Positions 50,864 through 57,802 of a DNA stretch of 64,000 nt are shown here, piece by piece. The stretch lies in NCBI GenBank assembly GCA_947487835.1, contig CANKXX010000003.1:540793-604792 (forward strand). The letters are read 5' to 3'. This stretch comes from an uncultured Microbacteriaceae bacterium. Its GTDB lineage: Bacteria; Actinomycetota; Actinomycetes; Actinomycetales; Microbacteriaceae. Each line of letters starts with the position of its first letter. Within the stretch, counting starts at the first letter, position 1. Position numbers and translations under genes: made by a program. A model generated the notes under the pieces. The model saw only the letters and a list, made by a program, of their open reading frames with translations. It had not been told where the DNA came from and searched no databases.

Positions 50864-52831
50864 ATGGCCAGAATCGTTCGCGTCGCGGGTCCCGCCCTGC
50901 TCCTCGCGGTCTCCTTCGCGTCCCTCCTGCTCGCCCTCGCGGTCGGCGGTGCTGCCGCCCCGCTCCCGCTGCAGGATCCGGGACCCGCCGTCCGCTACGG
51001 CCTCCCCGTCGCCAAGCTGCTCGTCAATCTGACCGCGGCCGTGACCATCGGCTCCCTGCTCCTCGCCTGCTTCGCGCTGACGCCCAAGCGACCGGAGTTC
51101 GGCCGGACCCTCGACATCGCGGCAGCGTCGGCCGCCGCGTGGACGGTGGCTGCCGCGGCGACGGGCCTCCTCACCTTCCTCGAGGTCACCAACCTCCCGG
51201 TCTCGCTCGACCCGGACTTCGGCACCGCGCTCGGCGCGATCCTCACGTCCACCTCCATCGGCCAGGCCTGGCTCGGCACGGCACTCATCGCCGCGGCCGT
51301 CACGGTGCTGTGCTTCGCGATCCGCAACCTCACCGCGCTCGCCTTCGTGTTCGTGCTGTCGATCGCCGGCCTCGTGCCCATGGCGCAGCAGGGCCACGCG
51401 GGCGGGACCGAGAGCCACGATGCGGCGGTCACCGCGCTCGGCCTGCACCTGGCGTTCGCCGCCGCGTGGCTCGGCGGCCTGCTCGTCCTCGTGCTCCTGC
51501 GCCGCACGCTCGGCACGGATCGTCTCCCGGTCGTGCTGTCCCGCTACTCCACAGTCGCGCTCGTCTGCTTCGTTGTCGTGGCCGCGTCCGGCTACGTGAG
51601 CGCGGAGATCCGCGTCGGCTCGCTCGACCGCCTCGCGACGCCGTACGGGCTGCTCGTGCTGCTCAAGGTGTTCGCCCTGCTGGCCCTCGGGCTGTTCGGT
51701 GCCGCGCAGCGCCGCTCCCTCATCCGCCGGGTCGAGCGGAGCACCGACGGCGGGAACCGCCCCTTCTGGACCCTCGTCGCGGTGGAGCTCGCATTCATGG
51801 GCCTCGCATCCGGCGTCGCCGCCGCGCTCGGCCGCACGGCGCCGCCCGTGGAGGAGGTGCCCGCGACCGAGCTGGCCCGCGCCACCCCGGCCGAGATCCT
51901 CACCGGGTCGCCGTTGCCGCCCGAGCCCACCTTCCTGCGTTACCTGACGCTGTGGAACATCGACCTCATGTGGGTGCTGCTCTGCGGCTTCGCACTGTTC
52001 TTCTACCTCGGCGCGGTGTGGCGGCTGAAGCGCCGCGGCGACTCCTGGCCGCTGCATCGCACGATCCTCTGGGTGGCGGGCATCCTGCTGCTGTTCTACG
52101 TCACGAACGGCGGCGTGAACGCCTACGAGAGCTACCTGTTCAGCGTGCACATGCTCGCGCACATGACGCTCGGCATGGTGGTGCCACTCTTCCTCGTGCC
52201 CTCGGCGCCGGTGACCCTGGCCATGCGCACGATCCGCAAGCGCACCGACGGCAGCCGCGGCGGACGCGAGTGGCTGATGCTCGGCGTGCACTCGAAGTTC
52301 GCGGCCATCGTGGGGCACCCCGTCGTGGCGGCCCTGCTGTTCGCCGGCTCCCTACTCGTGTTCTACTACTCGCCCCTGTTCAGCTGGGCGACGACCGACC
52401 ACATCGGGCACCAGTGGATGATCGTGCACTTCCTCATCGTCGGCTACCTGTTCGTGCAGGCCCTCATCGGCGTCGATCCGACCCCGGTGCAGCTGCCCTA
52501 CCCGATGCGGCTGCTCCTGCTGCTCGGCACCATGGCGTTCCACGCGTTCTTCGGCCTCTCGCTCATGACGGGGACCGGGCTGCTGCTCGCCGACTGGTAC
52601 GGCGCCATGGGCTGGGGAATCAGCGCGCTCGAGGACCAGCGCGTCGGCGGCGGCATCGCCTGGAGCGTCGGCGAGATCCCGACGGTGGCCCTCGCGATCA
52701 TCGTGGCCATCATGTGGAGCAGGACCGACGACCGCGAGTCCAAGCGCCTCGACCGCAAGGCGGATCGCGACGGCGACGCCGACCTCGGCGAGTACAACCG
52801 CCAGCTCGCGAAGCTCGCCTCGCACGACTAG
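50864..52831 (+). CDS. CopD/CtaG fusion: copper and cytochrome c oxidase assembly membrane protein
   Basis: A 655-residue membrane protein with about 14 hydrophobic segments. The N-terminal half (to about 300) resembles CopD-type copper import proteins (LHLAFAAAWLGGLLVLVLLRR). The C-terminal half resembles CtaG/caa3 assembly (SVHMLAHMTLGMVVPLFLVPSAPVTLA and TDHIGHQWMIVHFLIVGYLFVQAL), with His residues likely to bind copper. A single polypeptide with both is common in actinobacteria. The role in supplying copper to terminal oxidases is inferred. A TAGTCT box nine bases before the ATG suggests a nearly leaderless message. Confidence 0.87.
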   Translation: MARIVRVAGPALLLAVSFASLLLALAVGGAAAPLPLQDPGPAVRYGLPVAKLLVNLTAAVTIGSLLLACFALTPKRPEFGRTLDIAAASAAAWTVAAAATGLLTFLEVTNLPVSLDPDFGTALGAILTSTSIGQAWLGTALIAAAVTVLCFAIRNLTALAFVFVLSIAGLVPMAQQGHAGGTESHDAAVTALGLHLAFAAAWLGGLLVLVLLRRTLGTDRLPVVLSRYSTVALVCFVVVAASGYVSAEIRVGSLDRLATPYGLLVLLKVFALLALGLFGAAQRRSLIRRVERSTDGGNRPFWTLVAVELAFMGLASGVAAALGRTAPPVEEVPATELARATPAEILTGSPLPPEPTFLRYLTLWNIDLMWVLLCGFALFFYLGAVWRLKRRGDSWPLHRTILWVAGILLLFYVTNGGVNAYESYLFSVHMLAHMTLGMVVPLFLVPSAPVTLAMRTIRKRTDGSRGGREWLMLGVHSKFAAIVGHPVVAALLFAGSLLVFYYSPLFSWATTDHIGHQWMIVHFLIVGYLFVQALIGVDPTPVQLPYPMRLLLLLGTMAFHAFFGLSLMTGTGLLLADWYGAMGWGISALEDQRVGGGIAWSVGEIPTVALAIIVAIMWSRTDDRESKRLDRKADRDGDADLGEYNRQLAKLASHD

Positions 52832-52861
52832 CGCTGCGGCCTCCCCTCCGAGTTCCTGGTT

Positions 52862-52940
52862 CGCAATTCAGGCCCTCGTGCGACACGCCGCGTCTCGGGG
52901 GTGCCGAATCGCGGCGTGTCGCAGCACAGCCTGAATTGCG
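52862..52940. repeat. 80-bp inverted-repeat element, copy 2
   Basis: Ends TTCGCAATTCAGGC and GCCTGAATTGCGAA (14 bases, 52860-52873 and 52929-52942) enclose a nested repeat, TGCGACACGCCGCG with CGCGGCGTGTCGCA. The outer ten bases and the GGCGTGTCG motif are shared with 35871-35950. It sits between converging genes and could also serve as a terminator. Confidence 0.78.
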
Positions 52941-52952
52941 AACGCGGTCCGG

Positions 52953-53975
52953 TTACAGGGCCTCGAGGCGGAGGGTGCCGTCGGCCAGCGGGACGACCCG
53001 ATAGCTCACCGAGAACGGCACGTCCTGGTCGAGCCGGGTGACGCTGCCATCGAACAGCGACCGCACGTCGACGACGATGTGCGCGGCGCCCGTGGTCTCC
53101 GGCATGAGCCACGCGGGGTCGCCGGGATCCGCACTGAACGGCTGCAGGGCCACCGCGGGCGAGGACGCGATGGACCACCGCGGTTCCCCCTCGATGCGGT
53201 CACGGATGCGCTGGCCGAAGGGGCAGCCCGCGGGCAGCAGGACGCGCTGGTCGGCGCAGCCCTCGAGGTAGGCGTCCACCTCCTTCTGCACCTGATCGAG
53301 GAAGACCTGGTTGGGTTGCGGCGCGACGGTGACGGGGACGGTCGCGCCCGGGGTGTCCACGAGCACCGGCTCGGTGCCGGCCTGCAGGTAGCGGGACTCG
53401 TGCGCGACGGAGTACACGCCCGGCGCGAACACGAGGTAGGCCGCCCCGCCCGTCCCCTCGAGGTCTCGCGGCTCGAGGGCGGCGTCGACCGAGACGCCGT
53501 TGGCCGTGAACGTCGTCGCGTGGGCCACGGTCACGTCGAGCTCGGACACGGGGCTGACCGCGAACTCCCACGTGCGGAAGAGCAGGAACCGCGCGCCGGT
53601 CGGCCGCACCGGGAACGTCGTCGTGCCGGAGACGCCCTCCGCGGTGTAGTCGACCCGCACGGCGCTGCTGCCGTCCGGCGCTGCTGCCCCCTCGCGCACG
53701 CGCACGTCCTCGAGCTGCGCGACCGCGACGCCGTTCAGCAGCGCGCGGGAGCCGGACTCCGGCACGGTGACGCCCGGCATGTCGAGCGCCGCCCGGCCGT
53801 CGTTGCGCGCGAGGGCGTCGAGGTAGGACCGCACGAAGCCGCCGGCGCTGTACACGGTGCTGTTCAGCGCGACGACGGTGCCGGCGAACGCCGCGACGAG
53901 GAGGACGAGTGCGAGGCTCCAGCCGAGGACCGCCCGGCGCATCCCCTCCCGCCCCCGATCGGTGTCCCGCGTCAC
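52953..53975 (-). CDS. Membrane-anchored extracellular protein of unknown function
   Basis: A 340-residue protein with a short basic N-terminus, one hydrophobic segment (residues about 14-36, AVLGWSLALVLLVAAFAGTV) and an extracellular part predicted mainly beta. Residues 40-75 (GGFVRSYLDALARNDGRAAL) resemble the helical domains that precede NTF2-like or Ig-like parts in exported actinobacterial proteins. Two cysteines (EGCADQRVLLPAGCPFG) probably pair. No family is recognised. It is divergent from the Pif1-like helicase gene, 140 bases away. Confidence 0.72.
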   Translation of the reverse strand: MTRDTDRGREGMRRAVLGWSLALVLLVAAFAGTVVALNSTVYSAGGFVRSYLDALARNDGRAALDMPGVTVPESGSRALLNGVAVAQLEDVRVREGAAAPDGSSAVRVDYTAEGVSGTTTFPVRPTGARFLLFRTWEFAVSPVSELDVTVAHATTFTANGVSVDAALEPRDLEGTGGAAYLVFAPGVYSVAHESRYLQAGTEPVLVDTPGATVPVTVAPQPNQVFLDQVQKEVDAYLEGCADQRVLLPAGCPFGQRIRDRIEGEPRWSIASSPAVALQPFSADPGDPAWLMPETTGAAHIVVDVRSLFDGSVTRLDQDVPFSVSYRVVPLADGTLRLEAL

Positions 53976-54115
53976 GCCGACATCCTACGGCGACCGTGGG
54001 GGAGGGCCGGCCTCGGCGGGTATCGTGAGTGTGCCCGTTCGCCGCCGCCCGGCGACGCGCCTGCCACCAGCCACATCATCCGCATCCCCACCCGCACCGA
54101 CGAAAGTGACCGCAC

Positions 54116-55468
54116 GTGCCCGCACACACGCTCTCCTACGAGCAGGCGGCCGTCTTCGCGGCGATCGAGAAGACGCGGGACCACATCTTCGTCACGGGGC
54201 GGGCCGGCACGGGTAAGTCGACGCTGCTCAGCCACCTCGCCTGGCACACCGAGAAGCAGGTCGTGATCTGCGCGCCGACCGGCGTCGCGGCCCTCAATGT
54301 CGGCGGGCAGACGATCCACTCGCTCTTCAAGCTGCCGATCGGGGTCATCGCCGACCACGAGCTCGAGCAGACGCAGGAGCTGCGCAAGCTCCTGAACACG
54401 ATCGACACGCTCGTCATCGACGAGATCTCGATGGTCAACGCCGACCTCCTCGACGCCATCGACCGCAGCCTCCGGCAGGCCCGCCGGCGCAAGGACGAGG
54501 CCTTCGGCGGCGTGCAGGTCGTGCTGTTCGGCGATCCCTATCAGCTCGCGCCCGTGCCCGGCGACGCGGACGAGCGGGCCTACTTCACCGACCGCTACCG
54601 GTCCATGTGGTTCTTCGACGCCCAGGTCTGGCAGGACGCCGAGCTGCGCATCTACGAGCTCACCGAGATCCACCGGCAGCACGAGGACGCGTTCAAGGAG
54701 ATGCTCAACGCCGTGCGGCACGGTCGGGTCACCGCCGAGATCGCGGGTGTGCTGAACGAGATGGGCGCGCGCCCGGCGCCGACCGAGGGCGCGATCACGC
54801 TCGCGACCCGGAACGACACGGTGAACCGGATCAACGCCGCCGCGCTGGGACGACTGCCCGGCCGCAGCCTGACGGCCGCGGCGGAGGTGAGCGGCGACTT
54901 CGGCGGCCGCACCTACCCGGCCGAGGAGAAGCTCGACCTGAAGGTCGGCGCGCAGGTGATGTTCCTGCGCAACGACGTCGACCAGCGCTGGGTGAACGGC
55001 AGCGTCGGCTCGGTCACGAAGATCGACACGAACGTGTACGTCGAGGTGGACGGCGACGAGTACGAGGTCGAGCCGGTGACGTGGGAGAAGTACCGCTACT
55101 CCTACTCGCCCACGACGAAGGAGCTGCGCCGCGACGTGGTGGGGGAGTTCACCCAGTTCCCGCTGCGCCTCGCGTGGGCGGTCACCATCCACAAGTCGCA
55201 GGGCAAGACCTACGACCGCGCGGTGGTGGACCTCGGCTCCCGGGTGTTCAGCCCCGGGCAGACCTACGTGGCGCTCAGCCGGATCACGGCCCTGTCCGGG
55301 TTGTACCTGACCCGGCCGCTGCGACCGGCGGACATCATCGTGGACCTCAACGTGCGGCGCTTCATGTCCGAGGCGACGCGCATCCGCGTTCCGCGACCGG
55401 AGTCCACGGAATCCGCCGGCGAGACGGCGGATTCCGTGGGCACCGAGACGGCGACCGCCGGGAGCTAG
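54116..55468 (+). CDS. Pif1-like superfamily 1 DNA helicase
   Basis: A 450-residue ATPase of the Pif1/RecD-like helicase group. Motif I FVTGRAGTGKSTLL lies near residues 25-38, motif Ia APTGVAALNVGG, motif II LVIDEISMVNADLLDAID, motif III VLFGDPYQLAPVP, and the C-terminal motif V AWAVTIHKSQGKTYDRAVVDLG then YVALSRI. It is a stand-alone helicase with a C-terminal Glu/Thr-rich tail, and probably resolves difficult DNA structures. It starts with GTG 54116. It converges with a minus-strand gene across a strong terminator. Confidence 0.9.
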   Translation: MPAHTLSYEQAAVFAAIEKTRDHIFVTGRAGTGKSTLLSHLAWHTEKQVVICAPTGVAALNVGGQTIHSLFKLPIGVIADHELEQTQELRKLLNTIDTLVIDEISMVNADLLDAIDRSLRQARRRKDEAFGGVQVVLFGDPYQLAPVPGDADERAYFTDRYRSMWFFDAQVWQDAELRIYELTEIHRQHEDAFKEMLNAVRHGRVTAEIAGVLNEMGARPAPTEGAITLATRNDTVNRINAAALGRLPGRSLTAAAEVSGDFGGRTYPAEEKLDLKVGAQVMFLRNDVDQRWVNGSVGSVTKIDTNVYVEVDGDEYEVEPVTWEKYRYSYSPTTKELRRDVVGEFTQFPLRLAWAVTIHKSQGKTYDRAVVDLGSRVFSPGQTYVALSRITALSGLYLTRPLRPADIIVDLNVRRFMSEATRIRVPRPESTESAGETADSVGTETATAGS

Positions 55469-55548
55469 CGGCGATCCGCAGAGAAGGACCGCACTCGACG
55501 CCCCTACCTACCTCTGCCCCTACCTGCCCCTGCCCCCGCCTACACACG

Positions 55549-55615
55549 CCCCTGCCCAGGCAGGAGGATCCTGCCCAGCTTCAACCTGGGCACGATCCCT
55601 CTGCCTGGGCAGGGG
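55549..55615. terminator. Bidirectional terminator with nested hairpins
   Basis: CCCCTGCCCAGGCAG (55549-55563) is exactly mirrored by CTGCCTGGGCAGGGG (55601-55615). Inside, GATCcTGCCCAG pairs with CTGGGCAcGATC. It stands between convergent genes. A tandem run of a nine-base GCCGGGAGA-like unit follows (about 55627-55675). Confidence 0.78.
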
Positions 55616-55681
55616 CGGAGAGTAGAGCCGGGAGAGCCGGGAGAGTCGGGAGAGATGGGAGAGCCGAGAGCGGCTCGGCGC

Positions 55682-56248
55682 CTAGTGGTCGCTGTGCACG
55701 CCGTGCGAGGTGCCGTGCGGCACCGCTGACTGCCCGGCGTGGGTGTTCGCGAGCGCCGGCGTCGTGAGGGCCGACATCACCGCCGCCCCGGCCAGCACGC
55801 CGAGCAGGTAGCGGCCGACGCTCGGCTCGCTCGAGCTACGTCGAGCCGCGGTGCCCGTCGCGCCGGATGAACCGGCCGCGGGGTCGCTTGCCCGCATCGC
55901 CCTGCGGCGATGTACCGCGAGCACGCAGGCGACGAAGAGCGAGAACAGGGTCGCCGATCCCATGGCGAGGAACGGCAGGGGGGCGAGCAGCTCCGGCGTG
56001 CCGCTGACGCTGGCGGCGACGATCATGCCCGCCCAGAGGGCGACGGGCGCGAGCGCTCCGAGCAGGGCGGCGTTCGGGAACGGCGCCCTGTCCTTCACGA
56101 CCGCCGCGGCGCCCCACGCCATCTCGGCGACGGCGATAGCGACGAGGGGGACACCGAGAGCGAGAGGAGCGCCCGCGCCGAGGGCGACGTGGATCAGGCC
56201 TGCGGCGATGGCGGCCATAGCCAGCCAGGTGCGGGTGATCGCGGTCAT
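55682..56248 (-). CDS. Small membrane protein with His-rich tail (unknown)
   Basis: A 188-residue protein with about five hydrophobic segments (about 5-25, 28-50, 58-80, 85-107, 145-165). The last 20 residues are His-rich (HGTSHGVHSDH), which could bind metal. ATG 56248 follows a GAGAGGAGCG site. It is downstream of the DUF4383 gene on the same strand, 95 bases apart. No family is recognised. Confidence 0.68.
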   Translation of the reverse strand: MTAITRTWLAMAAIAAGLIHVALGAGAPLALGVPLVAIAVAEMAWGAAAVVKDRAPFPNAALLGALAPVALWAGMIVAASVSGTPELLAPLPFLAMGSATLFSLFVACVLAVHRRRAMRASDPAAGSSGATGTAARRSSSEPSVGRYLLGVLAGAAVMSALTTPALANTHAGQSAVPHGTSHGVHSDH

Positions 56249-56343
56249 CGGGGGACGCTCCTCTCGTTTCTTCACGGTGGCTCGGCGGGCTGTACCCGCC
56301 GGTGCCGTTGCGCTGCTGCGCGAACGGGTGGTGCTGGGCGGTG

Positions 56344-56775
56344 CTACGCGGTGACGCGGCGAGCGGTCTTGTCCGCGCCGAGGCCGACGGCCAGCAGCAC
56401 GACCGCGCTGAGGAGGTGCAGGAAGTGGTCGGCCGTGTTCAGCGCCAGGATGTTGGCCGCCGTGTTCTCGATGAAGAAGCCGATGATGCCGAGCACGAGG
56501 TAGACGGCACCGATGGTGGTGTTCGTCCCCTTCGCGGCCGAGACGTTCGACAGGCCGGCGATCAGCAGCGCCGCTCCGATGAGGAGGTGAGCGATGTTGT
56601 GCAGCGGGTTCACCTCGAAGATGCCGAGCAGGAGCCCGCCCTCCGCCGAGACGAAGCCGACGTTGTTCGTGGCGAGGAAGCCCAGCAGACCCACAAGGAC
56701 GTAGACGGCACCGAACGCCACGGCGACGATGCGGTTGGGGGATCTGGTGAGCGCGGTGGTGTTGGTAGAACTCAT
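56344..56775 (-). CDS. DUF4383 membrane protein
   Basis: A 143-residue protein with four hydrophobic segments. The family core VNPLHNIAHLLIGAALLIAG and the closing DHFLHLLSAVVLLAVGL match DUF4383, common in actinobacteria and of unknown function. The conserved His residues lie near membrane ends. It begins with ATG 56775 and is probably cotranscribed with the following membrane protein gene. Confidence 0.85.
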   Translation of the reverse strand: MSSTNTTALTRSPNRIVAVAFGAVYVLVGLLGFLATNNVGFVSAEGGLLLGIFEVNPLHNIAHLLIGAALLIAGLSNVSAAKGTNTTIGAVYLVLGIIGFFIENTAANILALNTADHFLHLLSAVVLLAVGLGADKTARRVTA

Positions 56776-56962
56776 GATGTGATGCCTCCGTTCGTGCGCA
56801 GGACGTTCCGCGCATCACTTCATTCGTACCCCTGAGCAGAACGGTTTGGAGGAATGTGCCCGCAACCGGCCAAGTGTTTACCCGACCGATATGAACCAGG
56901 CGCTGGCGGTTCCGCGCGGGCGACTGGCGGGATGCCTGTGGTGTGCCCGGCACCATCGTCCC

Positions 56963-56968
56963 TAGGGT
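56963..56968 (+). promoter_or_regulatory. -10 box for leaderless DinB-like transcript
   Basis: TAGGGT ends six bases before ATG 56975, so the message is expected to begin at the start codon. There is no Shine-Dalgarno. Confidence 0.6.
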
Positions 56969-56974
56969 GTCGAT

Positions 56975-57493
56975 ATGCCCATCACGCCCGATCAGAAGGA
57001 CTGGACCTGGGTGCTCACGCGCCCCTGCCCCGAGTGCGGCTTCGATGCCTCCGCGTTCCCCTTCGAGGATCTGCCGCGGCTGCTCCTCGACACCGCGGAG
57101 CGCTGGCCCGCCGTGCTCGCGCGGGACGACGTGCGGGCCCGGCCGGACGACGCGACGTGGTCGGGGCTCGAGTACGGCGCGCACGTCCGCGACGTCTACC
57201 GCATCTTTGCGGCCCGCCTGCAGCTGATGCTGACGGAGGACGATCCCGCCTTCGAGAACTGGGATCAGGACAGGACGGCCGAGGAGGACCGGTACGCCGA
57301 GCAGGACCCGGCGGTGGTGGCGGCCGAGCTCACGGCGTCCGCCCGCCTGCTCGCCGACGGGTTCGCGGCGGTTCCCACCGTCTCCCTCGAGCGGTCGGGC
57401 CTGCGCAGCGACGGATCGCGGTTCACGGTGGAGACGCTCGGCCGCTACCTGCTGCACGACCCGGTGCACCACCTGCACGACGTGCGCGGCTGA
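56975..57493 (+). CDS. DinB-like superfamily protein
   Basis: A 172-residue protein with the layout of the DinB/YfiT four-helix bundle. It begins with a DKDWTWVL-like TW motif (DQKDWTWVLTRPCPECGF). Possible metal ligands are His near residue 70 (YGAHVRDVYRIF) and His in the C-terminal LLHDPVHHLHDV. Bundle proteins of this group act as thiol-dependent transferases or are uncharacterised; the substrate is unknown. The start is leaderless. Confidence 0.82.
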   Translation: MPITPDQKDWTWVLTRPCPECGFDASAFPFEDLPRLLLDTAERWPAVLARDDVRARPDDATWSGLEYGAHVRDVYRIFAARLQLMLTEDDPAFENWDQDRTAEEDRYAEQDPAVVAAELTASARLLADGFAAVPTVSLERSGLRSDGSRFTVETLGRYLLHDPVHHLHDVRG

Positions 57494-57802
57494 GCCGCGG
57501 CTGAGCCGCGATCCTCAGCCGCGATTCTGGGGCGCCACCCGGGGGCGCGCCGCGGGCGGGGTGATGCTTTTGCATGGATCCCGCGGCTGACCTATGCTCG
57601 CTATGCGCGAACACCTATCGCGTGCTTGGTTTTCAACCCGGCACCCCTTCCCCCCCCTTTTGGTCCGGCAGTGACGCCCGCTCTCCACCGCGGTGCTCAG
57701 TCCTGCTGACCCGCTCCGACTCCCCCGAGTCGAGCGATATCCGATCCCCCTCGCGCTTCCGTGCGCTCGGGCGAGGAGCGGAACGCGGAGTGCCGCCGGG
57801 CC
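57494..57802. other. Promoter and leader region of the GH3 gene
   Basis: About 310 bases. TTGCAT (57570-57575) and TATGCT (57593-57598), 17 bases apart, make a good SigA-type promoter. The message would then carry a 200-base leader with a C-rich tract near 57645-57660. No operator repeat for a LacI-type regulator is evident. Confidence 0.55.
57570..57598 (+). promoter_or_regulatory. Promoter of the GH3 glycosidase gene
   Basis: TTGCAT-N17-TATGCT, with a start expected near 57605. It stands 200 bases before the chosen start codon. Confidence 0.55.
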
